From positions 124,001-188,000 of the forward strand of contig QCHB01000003.1 of assembly GCA_003278095.1 (NCBI GenBank): 64,000 nt of DNA. The letters are read 5' to 3'. The position numbers and the translations under genes are program-made. The notes under the pieces are model-generated. The model was not told where the DNA came from and ran no database searches. It saw only the letters and a list, made by a program, of their open reading frames with translations. Below, in pieces: positions 53,302 to 63,388 of the stretch. How positions within the stretch are numbered: the first letter of the stretch is position 1; each line of letters opens with the position of its first letter. The DNA is from SAR116 cluster bacterium AG-390-L20 (GTDB lineage Bacteria; Pseudomonadota; Alphaproteobacteria; Puniceispirillales; Marisalimonadaceae).

Positions 53302-55299
53302 TTATTTTTTTAGACTTAAAAGTTTCATTTTTTCAGTAACCTGTTGGCCATTTTTAACATAAATTTTATTTATGACACCATCACGTGGTGAATTAAGTGA
53401 ATACTCCATTTTCATTGCTTCTAAATTTAACAAAACGTCACCTTTTTTCACCTTTGAGTTTTCTCTAATTTTATTAAATTTTATTAGTCCATGCATTGGG
53501 GCTATTATATCATCTTCTGAAAATTCTTCGTTGTTTTCTCTAAGCCTTAAAGAATCTAAGACAATAACTTCATAGGTAATATCTTTAGCGAATATCGTAA
53601 AAAATTTATTATTAGTATGTTTATCTATAATTAATTTATAATTAATATCTAAATTTTGACTATTTAATTTAGCTTTAAGCGAAGATTTATGTATCTTTAC
53701 AGAAGTGAATAAATACTTGAGATTATTTACCTTAATTTCATACTCATTCATGTTTCTCTGACAAATTTTTAATTGTTGGATTCTATCTTGAATAGTTATA
53801 TTTAGTGGGTACTCGCTTGGTTTCCACATATACCAATTTGATTGTTGTTTAAATATAGTTTCATTAAAAACGACAAGCCCAGCAAGAGCTACGTAATATG
53901 GATCATACTCATTATCGATAAAGTCCTTTATATTACTTTCTACAAATTTAGTATCAATATTTCCTTTAATGAAATTTTTATTAGTAATTAATTTTTTAAG
54001 CAAATTTAAATTTGTTCTTATACCTCCAATTTCAACATCAATAAGAAAATTCTCAAGGTATTTGATCGCTTCATTTCTATCTTTCCCAAATGAAATAATT
54101 TTTGCAATCATTGGGTCATAAAATGGAGTAATAAAATCTCCTTCTTGAGTACCTGTTTCTACAATACAGTTTGGATGTTTCAACATTTTTGGAAAATTAA
54201 GATGATGTATTAAGCCACTTTGAGGTAAAAAATTATTATTTACATTTTCTGCATATAATCTTGCTTCAATGGACCATCCCTTTAAAATTATATCTTTTTG
54301 TGATTTAGAGATTTTGTTGCCGTTAGCAATTTCAAGTTGCCATGTAATTAAGTCAGTTGAAGTTACAGCCTCAGTGACTGAGTGTTCAACTTGTATCCTT
54401 GTATTCATTTCCATAAAATAGATTTTATTTTTATTAATGCCGTTTTCAATATCAGCAATAAATTCTATAGTGCCTGCTCCTTCATATTTAATTGATCTAG
54501 CTGCTTTCACAGATAAATCACCTAAAAAGGTTCTAATATCATTATTTAATTCTGGACAAGGGGCTTCTTCTATTATTTTTTGTTGGCGTCTTTGTAATGA
54601 GCAATCTCTGTCAAATAGATGAATTACATTACCATACTTGTCACCAAAAATTTGTATCTCAATATGACGTGCCTTTGAAATATACTTTTCAAGCAAACAG
54701 TTTTTATCCTTAAAATTTGTTTTTGCCTCACTGGTAGCTTCTTCTAGTGCAGACAAAAATTTATTTGAAGTTTCAGCTACCCTCATGCCTCTACCACCAC
54801 CACCGGCACGGGCTTTTATTAATATTGGATAACCAATTTTTTTAGCAGTTTGCTCTAGAAAGTTTTTGTCTTGAATTTTCCCGTGGTATCCTGGAACAAC
54901 TGGAACTCCTGCTTTTTCCATAATTAATTTAGCTTTATCCTTTTCACCCATATTTCTGACAATTTTGCTGCTAGGGCCTATAAAGATAAGGTTATTATTT
55001 TCAACCATTTTTACAAAATCAGCATTTTCAGATAGGAGTCCATAACCTGGATGAATCGCGTTAATTTTATATTTTTTGCAAATTTTAATAATTACGTCAC
55101 TATTCATATAAGTTTCGGAAACTAATGACCCTGGTATGTTGATTGCTTCATCTGCAAGCTTTGTGTGCAAACAGTTGATATCTTCATCAGAATAAATTGC
55201 AACAGTAGGAATCTTCATTTTTCTTGCACATCTTATAATTTTACAGGCAATTTCACCCCGATTTGCAATTAATAGTTTTTTTATTTTTGGAATAGGCAT
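53302..55299 (-). CDS. mccA: Methylcrotonyl-CoA carboxylase, biotin subunit
   Basis: A 665-residue biotin-dependent carboxylase subunit. From the start come the biotin carboxylase domain (LLIANRGEIACKIIRCARK, then HPGYGLLSENADF, then ARAGGGGRGMRVAE and EMNTRIQVEH), a linker domain from about 450, and a biotin-carrier domain ending in EAMKMEYSL with biotinyl Lys630. Ring size and operon place favour 3-methylcrotonyl-CoA over propionyl- or geranyl-CoA. It lies 12 bases after mccB. Confidence 0.92.
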   Translation of the reverse strand: MPIPKIKKLLIANRGEIACKIIRCARKMKIPTVAIYSDEDINCLHTKLADEAINIPGSLVSETYMNSDVIIKICKKYKINAIHPGYGLLSENADFVKMVENNNLIFIGPSSKIVRNMGEKDKAKLIMEKAGVPVVPGYHGKIQDKNFLEQTAKKIGYPILIKARAGGGGRGMRVAETSNKFLSALEEATSEAKTNFKDKNCLLEKYISKARHIEIQIFGDKYGNVIHLFDRDCSLQRRQQKIIEEAPCPELNNDIRTFLGDLSVKAARSIKYEGAGTIEFIADIENGINKNKIYFMEMNTRIQVEHSVTEAVTSTDLITWQLEIANGNKISKSQKDIILKGWSIEARLYAENVNNNFLPQSGLIHHLNFPKMLKHPNCIVETGTQEGDFITPFYDPMIAKIISFGKDRNEAIKYLENFLIDVEIGGIRTNLNLLKKLITNKNFIKGNIDTKFVESNIKDFIDNEYDPYYVALAGLVVFNETIFKQQSNWYMWKPSEYPLNITIQDRIQQLKICQRNMNEYEIKVNNLKYLFTSVKIHKSSLKAKLNSQNLDINYKLIIDKHTNNKFFTIFAKDITYEVIVLDSLRLRENNEEFSEDDIIAPMHGLIKFNKIRENSKVKKGDVLLNLEAMKMEYSLNSPRDGVINKIYVKNGQQVTEKMKLLSLKK

Positions 55300-55310
55300 T
55301 TTATATCTTA

Positions 55311-56915
55311 CTACATTCTAAAAATACCAAATTTGGTGTCTTCAATACTATGATTCATTGTAACTTTTATACTCGCAGCCAAAATATCACGAGTTTTGGA
55401 AGGATCTATAATCCCATCATCCCACATACGAGCAGAGGCATATAAAGGGTGTGACTGATTTTTAAATTGTTCTAAGATTGGCTGTTTAAATTTATCTTCA
55501 ATTTTTTTATTCCATTCACCATTATTTTTAAGTGTATTATTCTTTTTTAATTGAGCTAAAACACTTGCAGCTTGCTCACCACCCATTACTGATATTCTTG
55601 AACAAGGCCACGTCCATAAAAATCTTGGTGCAAAAGCTCTGCCGCACATTCCATAATTACCTGCTCCAAAGCTACCTCCTATTAAGAGAGTAATTTTTGG
55701 GACTTTAGAAGTTGCAACTGCGTTAACTAATTTCGCGCCATTTTTTGCAATGCCTCCATGTTCTGCATTTTCTCCCACCATGAAGCCAGTGATATTTTGT
55801 AAAAAAATTAATGGAATTTTTCTTTGACTACATAATGAAATAAAATGTGTACCTTTCAAAGCGCTGTCAGAAAACAAAACTCCGTTATTAGCTATTACAC
55901 CGCAAGTTTGACCTTTTAATTTTGCAAAACCAGTTACTAAAGTTTTACCAAAATTATGTTTAAATTCGTCAAATTCAGATCCATCAAAAATTCTCATTAT
56001 TATTTCTTTAACGTCATAAGATGTTTTGTTATCTGCGGGGACTATTCCTAAAAGTTCTTGAGGATCATAAAGTGGTAGTTCAAAATTTGAAAGATTTTCA
56101 TTCTTCTTTTTTATATTTAAGTTTTTTACACATTGTCTGGCTATAGCTAGAGCATGTTCATCATTATCAGCAAGATAATCGGCAACACCAGAAATTTTAG
56201 TATGAACCTCGCCTCCACCAAGATTTTCTGCATTAGTTAATTCGCCTGTTGCAGCTTTAACTAATGGAGGGCCTGCTAAAAAAATAGTTCCTTGATTTTT
56301 TACGATTATAGTTTCGTCTGACATTGCCGGGACATAGGCTCCACCTGCTGTACAACTTCCCATAACAACTGCGATTTGAGGTATACTTTTTGAGGACATG
56401 TTGGCTTGATTAAAAAAAATTCTTCCAAAGTGTTCTCTATCAGCAAAAACTTCATCTTGGTTTGGTAAGTTTGCCCCGCCGGAATCAACCAAGTAAATAC
56501 AAGGTAATTTATTTTCCAGAGCTACTTCTTGAGCCCGAAGATGTTTTTTTACAGTTATAGGATAGTAGGTTCCTCCCTTAACAGTTGAGTCATTACATAT
56601 AACCATTACGTCTATACCATGGATTTGACCTACTCCAGTGATTATTCCACCAGAAGGACAAGCATTGTCGTACATATTATAACTTGCAGTTAACCCTATT
56701 TCTAAAAATGAACTTCCTGGATCTAAAAGCTTTGATACCCTATGTCTAGGTAACATTTTCCCCCGTTTTTGATGGCGCTCATTTAATTTGTGACCGCCAC
56801 CGTTCATTGCAAAATCAACAGCTTCTCGGGTTAATTTAAGATCAACTTCGAGTTTATTTTTATTTTCTTGAAAGTTTGTACCTTTTACGTTTATTTGAGA
56901 TTTTAGTTTTGTCAT
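55311..56915 (-). CDS. mccB: Methylcrotonyl-CoA carboxylase, carboxyltransferase subunit
   Basis: A 534-residue carboxyltransferase. [44 protein letters not shown] and [16 protein letters not shown] are the CoA- and biotin-binding glycine-rich loops of the MCC beta type. The MCC-typical [11 protein letters not shown] distinguishes it from propionyl-CoA carboxylase beta. The ATG follows the ivd stop directly, so the genes are coupled. It joins with MccA to carboxylate 3-methylcrotonyl-CoA. Confidence 0.93.
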   Translation of the reverse strand: MTKLKSQINVKGTNFQENKNKLEVDLKLTREAVDFAMNGGGHKLNERHQKRGKMLPRHRVSKLLDPGSSFLEIGLTASYNMYDNACPSGGIITGVGQIHGIDVMVICNDSTVKGGTYYPITVKKHLRAQEVALENKLPCIYLVDSGGANLPNQDEVFADREHFGRIFFNQANMSSKSIPQIAVVMGSCTAGGAYVPAMSDETIIVKNQGTIFLAGPPLVKAATGELTNAENLGGGEVHTKISGVADYLADNDEHALAIARQCVKNLNIKKKNENLSNFELPLYDPQELLGIVPADNKTSYDVKEIIMRIFDGSEFDEFKHNFGKTLVTGFAKLKGQTCGVIANNGVLFSDSALKGTHFISLCSQRKIPLIFLQNITGFMVGENAEHGGIAKNGAKLVNAVATSKVPKITLLIGGSFGAGNYGMCGRAFAPRFLWTWPCSRISVMGGEQAASVLAQLKKNNTLKNNGEWNKKIEDKFKQPILEQFKNQSHPLYASARMWDDGIIDPSKTRDILAASIKVTMNHSIEDTKFGIFRM

Positions 56916-58082
56916 CTATATAGTTTCCGAAAACAATTCTCTACCAATCAACATTCTTCTAATTTCGGAAGTCCCTGCTCCAATTTCGTACAATTTAGCG
57001 TCCCTAAGCAATCTTCCAGCTGAAAAATCATTAGTATATCCATTTCCTCCTAGTGCCTGAATTGCTTCAAGAGCGATTTGAGTGGCTTTTTCTGCAGAAT
57101 ACAAAATACAACCAGCAGCATCTTTTCTAGTAGTTTCTCCTCTGTCACATGCTTTAGCCACTTCATAAACATAAGATCTACAAGCGTTCATAGTCGTATA
57201 CATGTCAGCTATTTTTCCTTGCATTATTTGAAATTCACCAATTGACTTTCCAAATTGTTTTCTTTCATGAATGTATGGAACAACTACATCCATTGCCGCT
57301 GCCATAATTCCCAAAGGTCCTGCAGCAAGAACAACCCTTTCATAGTCCAAGCCGCTCATTAAAACAGCTGCTCCATTTCCTTCTTCACCTAAAATATTTT
57401 CTTCAGGAACAGGACAGTTTTCAAAAATAAGTTCAGCAGTATTAGAACCTCTCATGCCTAATTTATCTAACTTTTTTCCAGTAGAAAAACCTGTCATAGT
57501 TTTTTCTATTATAAAAGCTGTTATACCTTTAGACCCTTTGGAGGGATTAGTTTTTGCATATACTACTAAAGTATCAGCATCGGGCCCATTGGTAATCCAC
57601 ATTTTTGATCCATTAAGTAAATATGTTTTATTACCTTGTTTCTCTGCATGAAGAGACATTGAAACAACATCAGATCCAGAACCACTTTCACTCATAGCTA
57701 GGGCTCCAACCTTTTTGCCAGAACAAAGCTCAGGTAAATATTTTTGTTTTTGTTCCTCATTTCCATTTCTATTAATTTGATTTACACATAAGTTTGAAAA
57801 AGCGCCATATGAAAGGCCTACTGAAGCACTTGCCCTACTTATTTCTTCTATGGCAATACAATGTGCTAAATAACTCATGTCACTACCACCATACTCTGAT
57901 GATGCAGTAATTCCTAATAAACCAAGGTCACCAAACTTCCTCCACAGATGATCAGGAAAAGAGTTTTCTTTATCAATTTGATTTGCAATTGGAGCTATTT
58001 CATTTTGTGCAAACTTATAAACAGTATCTCTTAATACTTCATTATCCTTACCAATAGAAAAGTTCATTGAATGAAAAAACAT
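56916..58082 (-). CDS. ivd: Isovaleryl-CoA dehydrogenase
   Basis: A 388-residue acyl-CoA dehydrogenase. Glu248 in [14 protein letters not shown] is the IVD catalytic base, and the usual C-terminal Glu is replaced ([12 protein letters not shown]). That change is the diagnostic mark of [17 protein letters not shown] and [17 protein letters not shown] also match. It is the first gene of the leucine operon. The first ATG has AGGGG 10 bases upstream; a second ATG five codons later lacks one. Confidence 0.93.
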   Translation of the reverse strand: MFFHSMNFSIGKDNEVLRDTVYKFAQNEIAPIANQIDKENSFPDHLWRKFGDLGLLGITASSEYGGSDMSYLAHCIAIEEISRASASVGLSYGAFSNLCVNQINRNGNEEQKQKYLPELCSGKKVGALAMSESGSGSDVVSMSLHAEKQGNKTYLLNGSKMWITNGPDADTLVVYAKTNPSKGSKGITAFIIEKTMTGFSTGKKLDKLGMRGSNTAELIFENCPVPEENILGEEGNGAAVLMSGLDYERVVLAAGPLGIMAAAMDVVVPYIHERKQFGKSIGEFQIMQGKIADMYTTMNACRSYVYEVAKACDRGETTRKDAAGCILYSAEKATQIALEAIQALGGNGYTNDFSAGRLLRDAKLYEIGAGTSEIRRMLIGRELFSETI

Positions 58083-58152
58083 ATAAATAAAGCCCCTTTA
58101 ACAAATTATATTAGATTAAAACATAACTTTATTTTATTAACACGTATAAATT

Positions 58153-58608
58153 TTATTTAAATTGTTTTGATGCTCTTTCTTTTGCTTCAGCACTTTCTAT
58201 ACCAGAAATATATAATAGGCCGTTCATACGACGCATCAGATTAGCTTCAAAATCATCAACTACTCCATCTGATAATATTACACCCCACATCATTTCTATT
58301 ACTTCAATTCTTTCATTGTGGTTCATTTCATTTAAAATTATTTTTATTTGAGAAAATATTTCAACGCGCTCATCACTATTTTCTAAAGTTTTTTTAATGT
58401 TCTCCTCAGCCTCGATTTGTGTGAAGTTAAATTTTTTAATTAATAAATTTTTGATGTAACCGATTTCAACTTTCTCAGTCTCTCCGTCAATTTGACACGC
58501 TTCTAGCAATAAGACTATTACTGCTTGAATATCTTCTCCCTGGTATTCATCTTCTTTTTTATCTTTAGAAGTAACTTTTTGAATGGCAGCTTTTAAATTT
58601 GAAAACAT
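58153..58608 (-). CDS. TerB-like domain protein
   Basis: A 151-residue helical protein of the TerB/DjlA N-terminal type. ACQIDGETEKVE and LSDGVVDDFEANLMRRM are the paired acidic, metal-binding-like motifs. A lysine-rich segment precedes the domain (KVTSKDKKEDEYQGED). Such proteins are linked to tellurite resistance or envelope stress, but for a lone TerB domain no certain role is known. It sits alone between ivd and the glutamate dehydrogenase gene. Confidence 0.75.
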   Translation of the reverse strand: MFSNLKAAIQKVTSKDKKEDEYQGEDIQAVIVLLLEACQIDGETEKVEIGYIKNLLIKKFNFTQIEAEENIKKTLENSDERVEIFSQIKIILNEMNHNERIEVIEMMWGVILSDGVVDDFEANLMRRMNGLLYISGIESAEAKERASKQFK

Positions 58609-58790
58609 ATTCTTTCCTAACTATTAGAAACCTATTTAGGTATTTGTATTTTTATACAAGATCTTAAAATGAATAAAATTTAATTTTTTTCAAGTTTAAA
58701 ATAGCTAAGTCTTACTCCTTTTAACTTTTTTCTTTTTATGTAAAGGTTATTTTTGGGTTTTTATATGTTTTTTAAACTTAGTAAAGGGGG

Positions 58791-58806
58791 CAATCCGCAA
58801 GGGTTG
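58791..58806 (+). promoter_or_regulatory. GNRA-loop hairpin before glutamate dehydrogenase start
   Basis: CAATCC and GGGTTG can form six pairs (one G-U) closed by a GCAA tetraloop of the stable GNRA class. It sits seven bases before the ATG and just after GGGGG (58786-58790). The hairpin could place or hide the ribosome-binding site. It is more GC-rich than anything in the surrounding 200 bases. Confidence 0.4.
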
Positions 58807-58813
58807 AAAAATA

Positions 58814-60235
58814 ATGGCGAGCAATGCATTCCTAAATTCAATTGAAGTTAATTTTAAAAAAGCAACTCGATATATTCAAAAAACTGAAGGGTCAGAAGCT
58901 TTTTCAGAAGATTTAGCTAACCAAATAATGTTGGCAAATGCTACTTACGTAGTTAGATTTGGCGTAAGGTTAAGAGGTACAGTTCATACATTTACTGGTT
59001 TTCGTTCAGTTCACTCTGATCACTTTGAACCTGTAAAAGGCGGTATTAGATATGACTTAGCTGTAAACCAAGAGGAAGTTGAAGCTTTAGCTGCATTGAT
59101 GACTTATAAATGTGCTTTAGTTGAAGTTCCTTTTGGTGGCTCCAAAGGTGGCCTAATAATTAACATAAAAAAATGGTCTGCAGAAGAGTTAGAAAGAATA
59201 ACAAGACGTTTCACTCAAGAATTGGCTAAAAGAGACTTAATACACCCATCCCAAAACGTGCCAGCTCCTGATGTTGGTACTGGAGAACGTGAAATGGCGT
59301 GGATGGCAGATGAGTATCGTAGGCTAAATCCTACAGATCTCAATGCGTGGGCTTGTGTTACTGGAAAGCCTGTAAATAAAGGAGGTATTTCTGGAAGAAC
59401 TGAGGCTACTGGAAGGGGCGTGAAGTTTGCTCTGAAAGCATTTTTTCAAAACGATAATGATGTCAAAAAAACAGGTTTGAAACCTGGATTAAAAGGGAAA
59501 AGAATAATTGTACAAGGACTGGGGAACGTTGGGTATTATGCAGCAAAATTTTTGTCCAATGAGGATGGTGCAAAAATTACACACGTAATTGAACGCGACG
59601 GATCAATTGTTAATCATGAGGGAATAGACATTTCATCTTTGAAAAAACATCTTCTTGAAAAAGGTACAATCAAGGATTTTAATGGTTTTATTAAGGCTGG
59701 AGCTGAAATACTAGAGGAAGAAGCAGATATTTTGATACCAGCAGCTATGGAATTAGTTATTAATGAAGAAAATGCTAATCGTATTAAAGTACCTCTCATT
59801 GTAGAAGCTGCAAATGGCCCCGTATCATCAAGTGCTGATGAGATACTAAACAAACGAGGTGTAATAATTATTCCAGATTTATACGCTAATGCAGGAGGTG
59901 TTACAGTAAGCTATTTTGAATGGATTAAAAATTTAAGCAGAATAAGGTTGGGGAGATTACAAAGAAGGGCTCAAGAAAATCAAGTTTCTACACTTATTAA
60001 TGGAATTGAAAGCATTACAGGAAAAGAATTTCCTTCGGAATTTAAATCACAATCTATTCAGGGCTTATCTGAATTAGATCTGGTTCGATCTGGATTAGAA
60101 GATACCATGATAGAAACATATAATGTTATTAGTAAAATGTGGAACTCTAATGAAAATATACCAGATCTAAGGACAGCAGCAATGATGGTTTCCATTAAAA
60201 GAATAGCACAAAGTTATAGCTCTCTAGGGATATAA
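58814..60235 (+). CDS. gdhA: Glutamate dehydrogenase (Glu/Leu/Phe/Val family)
   Basis: A 473-residue NAD(P)-dependent amino acid dehydrogenase. Lys99 (TYKCA), catalytic Lys111 in FGGSKGG and Asp153 in VPAPDVGTGEREMAWM are all in place, and the nucleotide loop is VQGLGNVGYYAA near 230. It is about 30-50 residues longer than usual (410-450), mostly from small inserts and the C-terminus. The family also includes leucine dehydrogenases, but the motifs fit glutamate better. The gene faces amtB across a terminator, and glnE lies next, so this is a nitrogen locus. A hairpin precedes the start codon. Confidence 0.88.
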   Translation: MASNAFLNSIEVNFKKATRYIQKTEGSEAFSEDLANQIMLANATYVVRFGVRLRGTVHTFTGFRSVHSDHFEPVKGGIRYDLAVNQEEVEALAALMTYKCALVEVPFGGSKGGLIINIKKWSAEELERITRRFTQELAKRDLIHPSQNVPAPDVGTGEREMAWMADEYRRLNPTDLNAWACVTGKPVNKGGISGRTEATGRGVKFALKAFFQNDNDVKKTGLKPGLKGKRIIVQGLGNVGYYAAKFLSNEDGAKITHVIERDGSIVNHEGIDISSLKKHLLEKGTIKDFNGFIKAGAEILEEEADILIPAAMELVINEENANRIKVPLIVEAANGPVSSSADEILNKRGVIIIPDLYANAGGVTVSYFEWIKNLSRIRLGRLQRRAQENQVSTLINGIESITGKEFPSEFKSQSIQGLSELDLVRSGLEDTMIETYNVISKMWNSNENIPDLRTAAMMVSIKRIAQSYSSLGI

Positions 60236-60262
60236 AAAAAGGAGGAAATTTTCCTCCTTTTT
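60236..60262. terminator. Bidirectional terminator between gdhA and amtB
   Basis: An A-run, GGAGGAAA and TTTCCTCC as stem, and a T-run follow one another, so the hairpin with U-tail works on both strands. It lies directly after the dehydrogenase stop and before the amtB end. Confidence 0.85.
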
Positions 60263-60282
60263 ATGTTATTTGATTGATTTAC

Positions 60283-61578
60283 CTACTTTCTAAAGTCAGG
60301 ATATGCTTCCATACCAACTTCAGCTAAATCAACGCCTTCGAGTTCTTCTTCCTCTGTAACGCGTATTCCAATAGTTAATTTAATAATATACCAAACAATA
60401 GCAGAGGCTATTATTGTAAATGCACCAATTGCGAATATTCCATATAATTGTGCACCTAAAGTTGCATCTGAGTTTGAGAGAATTACAGCGATAGTTCCCC
60501 ATATTCCAGCAAACAGATGAACAGGTATAGCGCCAACGACATCGTCAATTTTTAATTTATCTAACATTGGGATAGTTAAAACAACTATTAATCCACCTAC
60601 TGCACCAATAAATATTGCTAACATTGGAGATGGAGCTAGTGGCTCAGCTGTTATTGCTACTAATCCACCTAATGCGCCGTTTAACGCCATAGTTAAATCT
60701 GTCTTTTTGTAGAATAACATTGTTAAAATTAAAGCTACAACTACACCACCAGCAGCCGCCAAGTTTGTGTTAATATAAATATTTGAAATAGCAGCCACAT
60801 CAGCGCCTGATCCCATCGCCAATTGTGACCCACCATTAAAACCGAACCAACCAAACCATAATATAAAAGTACCTAAAGTAGCTAAAGGAAGGTTTGAGCC
60901 AGGCATTGGATTAACACTTCCATCATCAGAATATTTACCTTTTCTAGCACCTAGTATAATTGCACCAGTAAGAGCTGCCCAACCGCCAACTCCGTGAACA
61001 ATAGAAGAGCCAGCAAAATCTAAGAAACCAGCTTCACTTAGATATCCGCCACCCCAAGACCATGAACCTTGAATAGGGTAAATAAAACCACACAATAAAA
61101 CTACAAACACAAAAAAAGCTTTTAATTTAACTCTTTCTGCAACAGCTCCACTAACTATTGAAGCAGCTGTAGCACAGAATACCATTTGGAACCACCAGTC
61201 AGATCCTGAAGAATATGTTGCGTCATTTTCACCACCAAATGTTTCACCGTCAGAAGGGCCCCAAATTGCAAATGAACCGATCCAACCGGATACATCCATG
61301 TACATTAAGTTGTAACCAACTACCGCAAACATAATTCCGGCTATTGAATATAAACCAATATTTTTTGCGCATTGTACTACAGCATTTTTAGCTCTAACTA
61401 GACCTGTTTCTAACATACAAAAACCAGCGGCCATAAGCATTACCAAGAAACCATGTACCAGAAATGAAAAGGAATTAAAAATGTATGCTGTCTCAGCATC
61501 AGGTGCTGCAGAGACAACACTCGTAAAACTTATTATTATTGCAGGTATTAATAAAAATATCCTGATTAAATTAGACAT
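60283..61578 (-). CDS. amtB: Ammonium transporter AmtB
   Basis: A 431-residue channel with a cleavable signal (cleavage near VVSA, residue 24) followed by 11 spans. FLVHGFLVMLMAAGFCMLETGLVRAKN, the pore His in SSIVHGVGGWAALTGAIILG, and the second His region VHLFAGIWGTIAVIL are conserved. No glnK/PII gene is adjacent, though it usually accompanies amtB. It is in a nitrogen group with gdhA and glnE. Confidence 0.93.
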   Translation of the reverse strand: MSNLIRIFLLIPAIIISFTSVVSAAPDAETAYIFNSFSFLVHGFLVMLMAAGFCMLETGLVRAKNAVVQCAKNIGLYSIAGIMFAVVGYNLMYMDVSGWIGSFAIWGPSDGETFGGENDATYSSGSDWWFQMVFCATAASIVSGAVAERVKLKAFFVFVVLLCGFIYPIQGSWSWGGGYLSEAGFLDFAGSSIVHGVGGWAALTGAIILGARKGKYSDDGSVNPMPGSNLPLATLGTFILWFGWFGFNGGSQLAMGSGADVAAISNIYINTNLAAAGGVVVALILTMLFYKKTDLTMALNGALGGLVAITAEPLAPSPMLAIFIGAVGGLIVVLTIPMLDKLKIDDVVGAIPVHLFAGIWGTIAVILSNSDATLGAQLYGIFAIGAFTIIASAIVWYIIKLTIGIRVTEEEELEGVDLAEVGMEAYPDFRK

Positions 61579-61693
61579 AATAACTCTCCGTTTAAATTGA
61601 ACCTATCTACAATCTCTGTAATAAGAATATTAATAAAGGTTAAAAAAACCGGGAAGTGGACATAGCCAATTCTGCATAAAAATTAGGCGTTAA

Positions 61694-61713
61694 ATATTAA
61701 TTATAATTAATAT
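61694..61713. promoter_or_regulatory. 20-bp AT-only palindrome between amtB and glnE
   Basis: ATATTAATTA followed by its exact reverse complement. It is nine bases past the glnE stop and 115 bases ahead of the amtB start. It may be a terminator stem for glnE or an operator; being all A/T it is easily produced by chance in this DNA. Confidence 0.35.
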
Positions 61714-61721
61714 GATTAAAT

Positions 61722-63257
61722 TTAAGACAAATTTATTTTATTAACTTTATCAATAGCAGTTGTCTTATTAGAATCTATTATGTAGTTAAGTATCTTGAAT
61801 ATTTCAATTTTACTTTGATTTACATAAGCTTTCAAAGACCCTAAATCTCTAGTAATGGTTTCTTTAATCAATAAATTAACAGCTTGTTTTGGAAGATTGT
61901 CTTGTTTGTTTTCTAAAAAACATATGTTAACTACCTGATCAATCTTAAAATAAAGGTTCTCTATTTTTTTAAATAAAATTAGTTTTTTACTAACTTCAAA
62001 TTTTTCAATGAGATATGACTTATTTTGATAAAAAAAGTTTAAAAACTCAATATCTCGTTGTCCTCCACCAACATATTTTGTTTCAAACCATTTAATAGAT
62101 CTTTTCTTTAGAACATGTCCATCTGTTTGGTTTACGTAAGTTCTCATCATTGCAATTTCATGTGCAATTTCTTTATCTGAAATATTAATTGTTTTTAATT
62201 TTTCTAATAGTTTTGATGTTTTGGCATTAAAATTATTTTCATTAATTATTCTAGTCTTTTTTAAAGCTAATTTTTCCCAACAAAATGAATTTTCCTGATG
62301 ATATTTTTTAAAATTATCATAAGTACATACTACTGGTCCTTCTTTACCAGATGGTCTAAGTTTTGTATCAACTTCATACATCAAACCTTCGGTTGTTTTT
62401 GAAGACAGCATTCTAATAAGTTGACGAAATAATTCGATGTAAACTTTTTGTGTAGAATTATTATTAGAATTTTTACCATCATAAATAAAAACCAAATCAA
62501 GATCTGAGTTTGCAGTCATTGATAAGGTTGCAAATCTTCCATATGCAACAATACTATAACTTAAATTGTCAATCTTGTACTTTTTGATTATTCTAGATTC
62601 AGCTATTTTCAAAGTAGTATCAAAAGTTGCTTGGGCAAGTAGTGAAAACTCTTGAGACGCTCTATCTATATTTATTTCATGATTAATCAAAGCAAAAATG
62701 ATTTGAAATTTAAGTAATCGATGACTTTGCCTTAGTGTGTCTAAAAGAACTTCTTCATCAAGATTATTAATACTTATTTTATCTAAATAATTTTTATAAT
62801 AGGTAATGTTACCATTTAGTCTTATTGCATAATCAGGTTGTAAAATTTCTAGCGTTTTTACATCTTCTTTTACAAGACTAGTAACGTATCCCGAAAATAA
62901 AAACACTTTTACTAAGTTTTTGTATACAATTTTGTTTTTTGACAAAGTTTCTATATAAGGAAAATTAAAAATTATTTCATTAGTAAATCGAAGAAGTTGA
63001 TATAGCCCCTCTTTTTTTAGTTTTGATTGATGAACTATTGGAATTATCTCATCAAAAAAAAAGTATAAATTTGTTGTAATTACTTTAGATATTTTATTGT
63101 TAAAATAATTTTTAAAAAGATCAATTGTTGAGGATAACTTTAGTTTGTCAGAATCTTGAATTTTTCTAATAATTTCTAAATTAGAATGATTTGATTCACT
63201 TTCTTTATCTTGTGCCAAAGGGAGGTTAATAGGAATGTGAAGTTTTTTATAAAGCAT
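61722..63257 (-). CDS. glnE: Half-length glutamine synthetase adenylyltransferase
   Basis: A 511-residue GlnE-like protein with a single nucleotidyltransferase domain. The active site is ANSDLDLVFIYD, and VDTKLRPSGKEGPVV with ENSFCWEKLALKKTRII corresponds to the C-terminal (adenylylating) half of E. coli GlnE, which is about 945 residues. The N-terminal deadenylylating half has no counterpart here. ATG at 63257 is chosen over a TTG two codons earlier; neither has a strong ribosome-binding site. A standing question is whether the other half is encoded elsewhere. Confidence 0.8.
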   Translation of the reverse strand: MLYKKLHIPINLPLAQDKESESNHSNLEIIRKIQDSDKLKLSSTIDLFKNYFNNKISKVITTNLYFFFDEIIPIVHQSKLKKEGLYQLLRFTNEIIFNFPYIETLSKNKIVYKNLVKVFLFSGYVTSLVKEDVKTLEILQPDYAIRLNGNITYYKNYLDKISINNLDEEVLLDTLRQSHRLLKFQIIFALINHEINIDRASQEFSLLAQATFDTTLKIAESRIIKKYKIDNLSYSIVAYGRFATLSMTANSDLDLVFIYDGKNSNNNSTQKVYIELFRQLIRMLSSKTTEGLMYEVDTKLRPSGKEGPVVCTYDNFKKYHQENSFCWEKLALKKTRIINENNFNAKTSKLLEKLKTINISDKEIAHEIAMMRTYVNQTDGHVLKKRSIKWFETKYVGGGQRDIEFLNFFYQNKSYLIEKFEVSKKLILFKKIENLYFKIDQVVNICFLENKQDNLPKQAVNLLIKETITRDLGSLKAYVNQSKIEIFKILNYIIDSNKTTAIDKVNKINLS

Positions 63258-63388
63258 TAACAAACCAATAATTAATTCGTTATATTTATGTTAAACTAAC
63301 ACATAAATTAATATAGTTTCAATATTCAAAAAATTGGGCTAATTGTAAAAAAAGTGAACAAAGATTTTTGATTGAGAGTAATTTAAAC

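Noticed and set aside
61620-61690. Possible sigma-54 promoter for amtB on the minus strand (TTGGCTATGTCCACTT)
   Set aside because: The TGGC element is present but no GC-containing -12 element occurs at the needed 10-base spacing, so the match fails the consensus.
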